From assembly GCA_030654075.1 (NCBI GenBank), contig JAURYB010000117.1, forward strand, positions 32,289 through 96,288: DNA of 64,000 bases. The letters run 5' to 3'. Shown here piece by piece: positions 36,761-44,197 of the stretch (position 1 is the first letter of the stretch; every line of letters begins with the position of its first letter). The notes under the pieces are model-generated. The model saw only the letters and a list, made by a program, of their open reading frames with translations, was not told where the DNA came from and made no database searches. This DNA is from Bacteroidales bacterium (GTDB taxonomy: Bacteria; Bacteroidota; Bacteroidia; Bacteroidales; UBA4417). Both the position numbers and the translations under genes were made by a program.

Positions 36761-36767
36761 AAAAACC

Positions 36768-36799
36768 CCCTCCCGAAAAAAACTTTTTCTGGAGGGGGC
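36768..36799 (-). terminator. Intrinsic terminator of glnA
   Basis: The 8-bp stem CCCCCTCC / GGAGGGGG has a 17-base loop. On the minus strand it is followed by TTTTTAG. It lies about 43 bases past the glnA stop codon. Confidence 0.85.
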
Positions 36800-36841
36800 A
36801 ATAACAATAATGTATACGCAATGATTTAAAATGATATGAAA

Positions 36842-39031
36842 CTACCTGATAAACAATAGTTCTCGGTATTTAGGCAGTGGCCATTTTTCATTATCAACAA
36901 TCAATTCGAGTTTATCAATATGATAACGGATTTCATCAAGGTAAGGGAATATCTTAGTTGCATAGTCAATTGCTTTTTCACGGGCATCTTCAATCAAATT
37001 AGCCTCTTTTCTGGCCTCAAGCATTTCATTTACCTTGTCTTCTATGTTTTCGATATGATCCGAAATCTCTTTGATCAGCTTAAGCCTGCGTGATGCCAAT
37101 ACATTATATTCATCAGCACTATACAGGTTTTTAAGTCCCTGGGTGCTGTTGATCAGCATAGCCTGGTACTCGATAACTGTTGGAAGAATATGATTCATAG
37201 CCAGGTCACTGAAAACACGGGCTTCGATCTGAACTTTCTTTGCATACAGATCATTGCGAACTTCATTACGGGCTTCCATTTCAACATCGTTGTAAACTTT
37301 GGCACGTTTGAAAAGTTCGCGTGATTTCGGTGTCAAAAATGCATCGTAAATAAGAGGAACAATCGCCTCGCAGTCGAGGCCGCGTTTTGCTGCTTCTTCT
37401 TTCCATTCGTCGCTGTATCCATTGCCATCAAAACGAATAGCTTTTGATTTTTTTATCAAACGGCGAAGTACCTGTAAAATGGCTTCATCTTTTTTAACAC
37501 CTTTTTCAATAACGGCATCAACTTCAACTTTGAAATCAAGCAATTGAACAGCAAGGGCAGTATTAAGCGCTATCATGGCAGAAGCACAGTTAGCAGATGA
37601 ACCTACAGCACGGAATTCGAAACGGTTTCCTGTAAAAGCAAACGGTGAAGTACGGTTACGGTCGGTATTGTCGAGCAAAATTTCCGGTATTTTACCAATA
37701 TCGAGCTTAATTGCTGTCTTTTCTTCCGGCGACATTTTCTCATCGGTAACTTTCTGTTCGATTTCATCAAGCATTCGGGTCAACTGCTGGCCAAGAAATG
37801 CAGAGATAATTGCAGGAGGCGCCTCGTTGGCCCCCAAACGGTGCTGGTTGCCCGGAGATGCAATGGAAGCTTTAAGTAACGCGTTGTTATCATGCACCGC
37901 AACCAGTGTATTAACAAGGAAGGTTAGAAACTGAAGATTTAACCTTGGAGTTTTTCCTGGTGACAAAAGGTTAACACCGGTATTGGTTGAAACTGACCAG
38001 TTGTTATGTTTTCCTGAACCGTTAATACCGGCGAAAGGTTTCTCGTGAAGTATGATTTTGAAATTATGGCGGCTTGCCACCTTACGCATAACCATCATTA
38101 CCAATAGGTTATGATCATTGGCAAGGTTAGTTTCTTCAAAAATAGGAGCTAATTCATATTGGTTAGGAGCAACTTCATTGTGGCGTGTTTTAACAGGAAT
38201 TCCAAGTTTATACGCTTCATATTCCATATCTTTCATGAAGGCTAAAACACGACTAGGTATTTGTCCGAAATACTGATCTTCCAACTGCTGATTTTTAGCG
38301 GATGCGTGACCCATTAAAGTACGATCAGTAAGTACAAGGTCAGGACGCGCGTTATAAACGGCTTCGTCAACAAGGAAATATTCCTGTTCCCATCCCAGGT
38401 TGCTGTTAACACGGCTTACATCTTTATCGAAATACTGACAAACTTCAACAGCAGCTTTATCCAGGCAATGAAGTGCTTTTAAAAGAGGTGTTTTGTAATC
38501 GAGAGCTTCGCCGGTATAGGAAATAAATATAGTAGGAATGATAAGAGTATCGTCCATAACGAAAGCCGGTGATGAAGGATCCCATGCAGTATATCCGCGG
38601 GCTTCGAAAGTATTACGTATTCCGCCGCTTGGAAAACTTGATGCATCCGGTTCCTGCTGAACAAGCAGAGCACCTGAGAAAACTTCTATGGCAGTTCCAC
38701 GCCCGGTTGGAACTGTAAACGAATCGTGTTTTTCCGCAGTATTTTCGGTAAGTGGCTGAAACCAGTGCGTATAATGAGTAGCTCCCAGGCTCATCGCCCA
38801 GCTTTTCATGCCCATTGCTATCTGGTCAGCTAATTTCATATCAATACGTTTGCCATGATCGATGGCATCGAGAACAGCTTTGTTAGCATCTTTCGGAAGA
38901 TATTTTTCCATTTTGATCCTGTCAAAGACATTTATTCCAAAATAATCAGAAATTTTCTCACCAGGTATAGTTACTTCAACTGGTCTTCTTTTAAGTGCAT
39001 CTTCCAATGCCTTGAAACGTAAGGTTGCCAT
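36842..39031 (-). CDS. glnA: Glutamine synthetase type III
   Basis: ATP-dependent synthesis of glutamine from glutamate and ammonia. At 729 residues this is the large GSIII/GlnN class typical of Bacteroidota. Class markers are WFQPLTENTAEKHDSF (about 91-106), EVFSGALLVQQEPDASSFPSGG, SNLGWEQEYFLVD (about 216-228), RHNEVAPNQYELAP and FAGINGSGKHNNWSVSTNTG. Then NDNALLKASIASPGNQHRLGANEAPPAI and NRTSPFAFTGNRFEFRAVGSS follow. I start at the ATG at 39031 because homologues begin MATLRFKAL-like and a TATTTTTG element lies 25 bases upstream, inside the longer frame. It is a single-gene transcript with its own terminator. Nitrogen control is likely but no operator is recognisable. Confidence 0.97.
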   Translation of the reverse strand: MATLRFKALEDALKRRPVEVTIPGEKISDYFGINVFDRIKMEKYLPKDANKAVLDAIDHGKRIDMKLADQIAMGMKSWAMSLGATHYTHWFQPLTENTAEKHDSFTVPTGRGTAIEVFSGALLVQQEPDASSFPSGGIRNTFEARGYTAWDPSSPAFVMDDTLIIPTIFISYTGEALDYKTPLLKALHCLDKAAVEVCQYFDKDVSRVNSNLGWEQEYFLVDEAVYNARPDLVLTDRTLMGHASAKNQQLEDQYFGQIPSRVLAFMKDMEYEAYKLGIPVKTRHNEVAPNQYELAPIFEETNLANDHNLLVMMVMRKVASRHNFKIILHEKPFAGINGSGKHNNWSVSTNTGVNLLSPGKTPRLNLQFLTFLVNTLVAVHDNNALLKASIASPGNQHRLGANEAPPAIISAFLGQQLTRMLDEIEQKVTDEKMSPEEKTAIKLDIGKIPEILLDNTDRNRTSPFAFTGNRFEFRAVGSSANCASAMIALNTALAVQLLDFKVEVDAVIEKGVKKDEAILQVLRRLIKKSKAIRFDGNGYSDEWKEEAAKRGLDCEAIVPLIYDAFLTPKSRELFKRAKVYNDVEMEARNEVRNDLYAKKVQIEARVFSDLAMNHILPTVIEYQAMLINSTQGLKNLYSADEYNVLASRRLKLIKEISDHIENIEDKVNEMLEARKEANLIEDAREKAIDYATKIFPYLDEIRYHIDKLELIVDNEKWPLPKYRELLFIR

Positions 39032-39408
39032 AGATTTGAATTTTATTAATTTTCTGCAAAAATAATACTTTTTTATATAATCATCACATTTTTTAAACAA
39101 ATTAACGTAATATTATATTTATTTTATCACTACCCCCTATTTTTTTTATGTTTTTATCATATTTATTATAATATTTTAGCGTAATGATAATTTTCCATAC
39201 AGATGGTCTCCCAAAAAAAACGAACATATTTTATCCCGTAAATGATCCTGACAAAGTCAAAACAGAACATTTCTTATCAAATAATAAAATAAAGATCAAG
39301 TATCTATTTAAGAAGCGAATGAAATTATCAATGAATGAAGAGTTCCCCGTTCAGATACGTTGGCCACTATCCTTTTTATGACATAAAAACATGAACCTGC
39401 GTTATTGT
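39032..39408. other. 377-base AT-rich intergenic region
   Basis: It holds the glnA -7 box at its left end. The rest is very AT-rich, with long T and A runs around 39100-39180. An open frame of 65 codons (39184-39381) has no recognisable domain and biased, unconvincing composition, so I do not call it a gene. Confidence 0.5.
39057..39064 (-). promoter_or_regulatory. -7 element for glnA (TATTTTTG)
   Basis: The plus strand reads CAAAAATA. It lies 25 bases upstream of the start at 39031. No -33 element at the usual spacing. Confidence 0.45.
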
Positions 39409-39747
39409 CTATAGGGCAAGTTCGATTGATGGATCCCAATAAATATCTTTAAATTTGATAATCTGATCATTTTCAACAACGAGGCCTTCACTTTCAAGAA
39501 GTTGCTGCATAGTATCCTGTCCACCAAAATGATGCTTGCCTGTTAGTAATCCATTTCGATTGACCACCCGATGGGCCGGAATATGCTGAAGTATTTGATG
39601 AGAGGCATTCATGGCCCATCCAACCATACGGGATGAACCACCGGTTCCGAGGTAGCGGGCAATAGCACCATAAGAGGTTACCCTTCCGTAAGGAATCTGT
39701 TCCACGACCGCATATACTTTTTCGAAAAATGAGATTTCAACCGCCAT
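39409..39747 (-). CDS. Alkyltransferase-like (ATL) protein, MGMT fold without the active cysteine
   Basis: A 112-residue homologue of the DNA-binding domain of O6-methylguanine-DNA methyltransferase. IPYGRVTSYGAIARYLG (18-34) and SRMVGWAMNAS (39-49, with the Arg finger-type motif) are conserved. The active-site block reads IPAHRVVNRNGLL (56-68) instead of the usual PCHRV, so the alkyl-accepting cysteine is Ala58. Such ATL proteins bind O6-alkylguanine without removing the group and hand the lesion to nucleotide excision repair. That role is inferred from the family. The gene follows trmB on the same strand, with an inverted repeat between them. Confidence 0.9.
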   Translation of the reverse strand: MAVEISFFEKVYAVVEQIPYGRVTSYGAIARYLGTGGSSRMVGWAMNASHQILQHIPAHRVVNRNGLLTGKHHFGGQDTMQQLLESEGLVVENDQIIKFKDIYWDPSIELAL

Positions 39748-39765
39748 AGCATTCTATTATGTAAC

Positions 39766-39816
39766 TTAGGTTGAGGTTGAGGTTAAGGTATTTACCACTC
39801 AACCTCAGCCTTAACC
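39766..39816. repeat. Hexamer-type inverted repeat between trmB and the ATL gene
   Basis: Left arm TTAGGTTGAGGTTGAGGTT.. (39766-39788), 10-base spacer, right arm TCAACCTCAGCCTTAACC (39799-39816), then a T-run on the plus strand. It starts 19 bases upstream of the ATL start codon. Confidence 0.85.
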
Positions 39817-39947
39817 TTTTTTGAATTTATTTTCAAGTTAATCTTTTAGGGCTGAATGGCTCATATGGATTGAAGGGCTAGTAATGAAAAACTAAATTAC
39901 AACGTAATTCGGTATAAACAGTGAAAGTAAGAGTACAGTATTTTATT

Positions 39948-40628
39948 TTACACTTCACTAAGCTTAAACCTCAGGTACTTTATAGTCAGTCCTTGTTCGA
40001 GCCAGATCTTTTCGTAATGTGTCTGCACATCGATCACATCTTTTACTTCAGGATCGGATGGATTTGCGTATAGATCACTGTTATTATATAAAAGGTGATG
40101 ATTGCCTTCTTTTATTACTTCTAAGGTATACTTATAAAACATATCATTATCTGTCTTCAAATGAATAATGCCACAAGGTTTTAATACCTGACGGTATCGC
40201 GCAATGAATTCAGGAGAAGTGAAACGCTTGCTGTGCCTTGGACTGTTAGGTTGTGGCTCCGGAAAGGTGATCCATATTTCGTCTACTTCAGCAGGCCCGA
40301 ATACTTTACCGATATTTTCGGCGCGAATACGCACGAAAGCAACATTCGGGCGGTTTTCGTCGCTGCTGGTTTTAGCGCCGCGCCACATTCGGGCACCTTT
40401 TTTATCAATACCTATAAAATTACGTTCAGGGTATTTATCAGATAAATCAACTGTGTACTCTCCTTTGCCGCAACCCATTTCAAGGATGACAGGATTGTTG
40501 TTTGCAAAGAAATCAACATCCCACTTTCCACGCAAAGAAAATCCGGCGGAAAGCTCTTCCCAGCCGGGTTGGAAAAAATGAGTAAAAGTTTCATTTTCAG
40601 CAAAACGCTGAAGTTTCCTCTTAGCCAA
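39948..40628 (-). CDS. trmB: tRNA (guanine46-N7)-methyltransferase
   Basis: TrmB makes m7G46 in the tRNA variable loop using SAM. It has 226 residues. The SAM-binding motif is ILEMGCGKGEYTVDLS (about 49-64), followed by NFIGIDKKGARMWRGA, VRIRAENIGKVF and the signature WITFPEPQPNSPRHSKRFTS (119-138), where the usual DPWPK reads PEPQP, a variant seen in this phylum. YKTH-like and YE.IW motifs close the C-terminus (VQTHYEKIWLEQGLTI). It stands in a minus-strand run between the HU-SPOR gene and the ATL gene. Confidence 0.95.
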   Translation of the reverse strand: MAKRKLQRFAENETFTHFFQPGWEELSAGFSLRGKWDVDFFANNNPVILEMGCGKGEYTVDLSDKYPERNFIGIDKKGARMWRGAKTSSDENRPNVAFVRIRAENIGKVFGPAEVDEIWITFPEPQPNSPRHSKRFTSPEFIARYRQVLKPCGIIHLKTDNDMFYKYTLEVIKEGNHHLLYNNSDLYANPSDPEVKDVIDVQTHYEKIWLEQGLTIKYLRFKLSEV

Positions 40629-40690
40629 GGTTTTATTTTTATGTAAAGACGTAATAGAAATGTGAGCCGTGAAAAGATTATCTTTAAACC

Positions 40691-41761
40691 CTAACCCTTT
40701 TGTTTTTTAAGTATCCACGATGAAGAAAATCCGGCTTTTTTTACTTCGCCAAGTTGATTTTCGGCTTCTTTATAATTCGTAAAACTTTTCATACTGACAA
40801 TATACAGTCCACCAGTTGTAGTATCCACAATAGATGCAGGATACCCCTGCTGCTGAAGCGTGCTGATAAGTTTCATCGCATTTTTATGATCGCGAAAGGC
40901 TCCGCCTATGATGTAATAGTCCGGCTCTATAGTAATAACAGCAGCAGAAACAGACTGTAAATCAGTAGTATTAATTACAATCTTGTTTTTCGCTAGTTCC
41001 GAATACGAAATCATTCCCGGATCGAATGAAATATTTTCCTCTGCCAAAACACCCGCAGGTGATTGTAAAAAATCCACTCCGAGAGTCTCTTTATTTTTTA
41101 ATGGGAGAGAAACTGATTTAACAAAAGCTGTTTTACCTGGGGTTGAACGCACCCACGAAAACATTCCTGTATAATTGTGAACATAGTTATCAATGATGTT
41201 TCCATTAATAGTACCCCAATAGGCAAAAGCGATAAAAGGGGCAAGGACTGCAGCCCATTTCAAGGTTTCAGGAACTAACCTATGGTATTTTATACTCTTC
41301 TGAATATGTTTCTCGGGTTGGATTTCAGGAATAGCAGGCTTTTCTTTGACAACTGCTTTAGCAAAAAACACAGGAAGTCCGAATGAATCAGCATTAAAAT
41401 TAAGCTGCATTGAGGGATTAAATTCCAATTTACCGGAAGCATTTTCAAAAATATCACCAATCCCTTCAAGAAAAACTTTATTGCCGGTTTTTAAAGAGTT
41501 AAAACTTTTTTCAACCCACAATTTAATTTCTTTGAGAGCTGCGCGGTAGGATATATTCTCAACAGATGCAATATAATTAGCCAGTTGCCCGTCGTTACCG
41601 GATAAACCAGCATTAAAAGCAACAGTTCCTGATGGCGGGCAAAATTCATGAGTAGTATGAAGTGTCTGCGCGGGTCGGTATGCTTTAATAAAGCCTCCTA
41701 AACCAGGAACAATCACACACTCGTGATGATACAGTAAATCAGCTATATGCTTTGTTATCAT
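40691..41761 (-). CDS. HU-CCDC81/SPOR domain envelope protein
   Basis: A 356-residue protein. Two HU-like CCDC81 domains occupy about 1-140 (ITKHIADLLYHHECVIVPGLGGFI, then LANYIASVENISYRAALKEIKLWVEK and LEGIGDIFENASGKLEFNP). A single membrane segment lies near 175-195 (WAAVLAPFIAFAYWGTI), and a C-terminal SPOR domain follows (about 275-350, YYIIGGAFRDHKNAMKLISTLQQQGYPASIV). SPOR domains bind denuded septal peptidoglycan, so the protein probably tethers something cytoplasmic to the division site. The HU domains could bind DNA or partner protein. I start at ATG 41761 because family members begin MITKHIADLL-like. It is downstream of proS and kdsB. Confidence 0.88.
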   Translation of the reverse strand: MITKHIADLLYHHECVIVPGLGGFIKAYRPAQTLHTTHEFCPPSGTVAFNAGLSGNDGQLANYIASVENISYRAALKEIKLWVEKSFNSLKTGNKVFLEGIGDIFENASGKLEFNPSMQLNFNADSFGLPVFFAKAVVKEKPAIPEIQPEKHIQKSIKYHRLVPETLKWAAVLAPFIAFAYWGTINGNIIDNYVHNYTGMFSWVRSTPGKTAFVKSVSLPLKNKETLGVDFLQSPAGVLAEENISFDPGMISYSELAKNKIVINTTDLQSVSAAVITIEPDYYIIGGAFRDHKNAMKLISTLQQQGYPASIVDTTTGGLYIVSMKSFTNYKEAENQLGEVKKAGFSSSWILKKQKG

Positions 41762-41814
41762 TGATGTTTTTTGACTTTTTGGATTGCTAAGATAATACAA
41801 TCCATCCTAAATTA

Positions 41815-42570
41815 TCAAGCATTGTTAGTAAGTTTCAATAAATCCTCAGGGACATCAATGCCAACTGTCTCTATATCAGTAATAGCTGTATGAATGCTGT
41901 ATCCATGGTATAACCAACGCAATTGCTCGAGTGATTCAGCCAATTCCTGTGATGCTTCAGGTAAATTTAAAATCATTTGCAAAACCGACGACCTGTATGC
42001 ATATAGCCCAATATGCTTATAAAAATCCTGATGATCCAACCAGGCATCCTGTGTTATTCCACGAACAAAAGGTATTGGAGAGCGGCTAAAATACATAGCT
42101 TTCCCGTCCTGATCTACTACGGCTTTTACAACATTGGGATTAAACAATTCCTCGCTGTCTTCTATTTTCCTGATTAGAGTCCCAATTTTCACTTCCGGAT
42201 TATTAAAAAGCGAAACAATGAGATCTATTTGTGAAGGATCGATAAAGGGCTCATCACCCTGAATATTGACTATTACATCGTATGGACAATGGTTCATAAA
42301 AGAAAGGTGCTCAACAACTTCACCAATACGAGAAGTTCCTGACATATGCGATCCAGACGTCATCATCACTTCTCCGCCACAATCTTTCACGTGATTAAAA
42401 ATACGTTCATCATCGGTTGATACTATTACCCTGTCAAGTACTGTAGTTTTTAAAGTTTGTTCATACACCCGCATGATCATACTTTTGCCCCCTATCATTA
42501 CCAGCGGTTTACCGGGAAACCGGCTGGACGCATAACGGGCAGGAATAACACCTAATGTATTTATTGACAT
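41815..42570 (-). CDS. kdsB: 3-deoxy-manno-octulosonate cytidylyltransferase
   Basis: KdsB activates Kdo with CTP to CMP-Kdo for lipid A-core synthesis. It has 251 residues. GVIPARYASSRFPGKPL (about 7-23) is the nucleotide-binding start, ERVIVSTDDERI-like VIVSTDDERIFNHV follows, then MTSGSHMSGTSRIGEVV and YDVIVNIQGDEPFIDPSQI (about 97-115). The C-terminal GLYAYR and EQLRWLYHGYSIHT motifs are present. I use ATG 42570, 25 bases after the proS stop codon; the longer frame would overlap proS and adds a stretch not seen in the family. It fits the LPS theme with lpxK. Confidence 0.96.
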   Translation of the reverse strand: MSINTLGVIPARYASSRFPGKPLVMIGGKSMIMRVYEQTLKTTVLDRVIVSTDDERIFNHVKDCGGEVMMTSGSHMSGTSRIGEVVEHLSFMNHCPYDVIVNIQGDEPFIDPSQIDLIVSLFNNPEVKIGTLIRKIEDSEELFNPNVVKAVVDQDGKAMYFSRSPIPFVRGITQDAWLDHQDFYKHIGLYAYRSSVLQMILNLPEASQELAESLEQLRWLYHGYSIHTAITDIETVGIDVPEDLLKLTNNA

Positions 42571-42595
42571 TATAAATAAGATAACTATTGAAAAT

Positions 42596-44071
42596 TTAAT
42601 AGGAGCGCGCAAAAATCACCCGCTGCTTCGAGGGCTTGCCGGTAAGGATGCATTTTCCTTCTTCCTGCTTCCCGTTAATCGGGATAAGTCGGATTGTAGC
42701 CTTGGTTTCATCTTTGATACGCTGTTCAGTTTCAGTTGTTCCATCCCAGTGGGCCGAGATAAAACCACCTTTCCCATCGAGTAAGGCGACAAATTCATCC
42801 CATGTATCAACACAATTTGTATTTTCTTCCCTGAAATCGTATGCTTTCTGATACAGATTTTCCTGTATACTTTCGAGCAAGTGACTGATTTTATGTTCAA
42901 TATCTGTAATTTGATAAACAGCTTTCTCAAGTGTATCGCGACGTGCAACTTCAACGGTACCATTTTCAAGGTCACGAGGGCCTATTGCCAAACGAACAGG
43001 GACTCCTTTAAATTCGTATTCATTGAACTTCCAGCCAGGTTTCTGTGTATCGCGATCATCATACTTAACACTGATTCCAAGAGCTTTCAGTTTTTTAACG
43101 ATGCCATTGGCTGTTTCCGATATCTGAGTAAGTTGTTCTTCATTTCTGAAAATCGGAATTATTACAACCTGTATAGGAGCAAGTTTTGGAGGGAGAACCA
43201 GTCCATGATCATCGGAATGTGTCATAATCAGCGCTCCCATCAAACGGGTTGAGACGCCCCATGATGTAGCCCAAACATAATCAAGTTTATTTTCTTTGCT
43301 CAGGAACTGAACGTCAAAAGCTTTGGCAAAATTCTGGCCAAGGAAATGCGAAGTTCCGGCCTGCAATGCTTTGCCATCCTGCATCAGACCTTCGATACAG
43401 TAGGTTTCAACAGCACCGGCAAAACGTTCGTTTGGCGATTTGATCCCTTTTAAAACCGGCATTGCCATCCATTTCTCTGCAAATTCAGCATAAACGCCAA
43501 TCATCTTTTCAGTTTCCTCAACAGCTTCTGCTTCAGTAGCATGAGCGGTATGACCTTCCTGCCACAAAAACTCGGTGGTGCGCAAAAACAGTCGTGTACG
43601 CATTTCCCAGCGAACCACGTTGGCCCATTGGTTAATTAAAATTGGTAAATCACGGTACGATTGAATCCAGGTACGGTAGGCATCCCAAATAATAGTTTCG
43701 GAAGTCGGGCGAACGATAAGTTCTTCTTCCAGCTTTGCATCAGGATCAACAATAACACCTTTTCCATCAGGTGACAGTTTTAACCTGTAATGAGTAACTA
43801 CGGCACACTCTTTGGCGAAACCTTCAACATGCGAAGCTTCTTTACTGAAAAATGATTTTGGAATAAAAAGCGGAAAATACGCGTTCTGATGCCCTGTTTC
43901 CTTGAACATATCATCGAGAACCCGTTGAATCTTTTCCCATATAGCATAGCCATAAGGTTTAATAACCATACAGCCCCGAACAGCAGAATTATCAGCCAGT
44001 TCGGCTTTAATTACCAGTTCGTTATACCATTGGGAATAATTCTCTTCGCGTGTTGTAAAATCTTTTGCCAT
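42596..44071 (-). CDS. proS: Prolyl-tRNA synthetase (short, archaeal/eukaryote-like type)
   Basis: Class II synthetase charging tRNA-Pro. At 491 residues without the bacterial editing insertion it is the ProS type 3 form common in Bacteroidota. Motif 1 lies around [21 protein letters not shown], motif 2 around [23 protein letters not shown] and [18 protein letters not shown], and motif 3 at [20 protein letters not shown]. The anticodon-binding domain has [13 protein letters not shown]. The C-terminal zinc-like domain ([18 protein letters not shown]...) follows and ends in [11 protein letters not shown]. It heads a minus-strand run proS-kdsB-HU-SPOR. Confidence 0.97.
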   Translation of the reverse strand: MAKDFTTREENYSQWYNELVIKAELADNSAVRGCMVIKPYGYAIWEKIQRVLDDMFKETGHQNAYFPLFIPKSFFSKEASHVEGFAKECAVVTHYRLKLSPDGKGVIVDPDAKLEEELIVRPTSETIIWDAYRTWIQSYRDLPILINQWANVVRWEMRTRLFLRTTEFLWQEGHTAHATEAEAVEETEKMIGVYAEFAEKWMAMPVLKGIKSPNERFAGAVETYCIEGLMQDGKALQAGTSHFLGQNFAKAFDVQFLSKENKLDYVWATSWGVSTRLMGALIMTHSDDHGLVLPPKLAPIQVVIIPIFRNEEQLTQISETANGIVKKLKALGISVKYDDRDTQKPGWKFNEYEFKGVPVRLAIGPRDLENGTVEVARRDTLEKAVYQITDIEHKISHLLESIQENLYQKAYDFREENTNCVDTWDEFVALLDGKGGFISAHWDGTTETEQRIKDETKATIRLIPINGKQEEGKCILTGKPSKQRVIFARSY

Positions 44072-44121
44072 TTTGTAAATTGTGGTATGATAATTGTGCT
44101 TTTCAGTGTACTAATAATCTA

Positions 44122-44153
44122 CAAAATTACAAAAATTATCACTCTGTTTACAA
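44122..44153 (-). promoter_or_regulatory. Candidate proS promoter (TTG-N21-TAATTTTG)
   Basis: The minus strand has TTG at 44153-44151 and TAATTTTG at 44129-44122, spaced by 21 bases. The proS leader would be about 45 bases. Confidence 0.5.
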
Positions 44154-44161
44154 TAAAAACA

Positions 44162-44193
44162 AGCTTCATAAGAAGCTATAACACTAAGGAGGT
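44162..44193 (+). promoter_or_regulatory. Leader hairpin and strong Shine-Dalgarno of the Tyr/Gly-rich lipoprotein
   Basis: A 6-bp hairpin AGCTTC-ATAA-GAAGCT (44162-44177) is followed by AAGGAGGT (44186-44193) five bases before the ATG at 44198. A full-strength Shine-Dalgarno is rare in Bacteroidota, and it decides the start. Confidence 0.7.
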
Positions 44194-44197
44194 CGCC

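Larger units (their letters stand above)
36539..36841. other. 303-base intergenic region with dyad element and glnA terminator
   Basis: It contains the GTGTC/GACAC repeat cluster (36621-36760) and the glnA terminator (36768-36799). A plus-strand open frame of 70 codons crosses it but is made of the repeats and has no recognisable protein. Confidence 0.6.

Noticed and set aside
36617..36829. 70-codon plus-strand frame between mrp and glnA
   Set aside because: It is formed by the palindromic element and runs through the glnA terminator; no recognisable protein.
39184..39381. 65-codon frame in the AT-rich region upstream of glnA
   Set aside because: No domain, no ribosome-binding or promoter signal, and Lys/Asn/Ile-rich composition as expected from AT-rich DNA. 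It could be a small gene if homologues were found.
43889..44197. 103-codon in-frame extension upstream of the low-complexity lipoprotein
   Set aside because: It lies antisense to the start of proS, and the start at 44198 has both a strong ribosome-binding site and a lipoprotein signal peptide.
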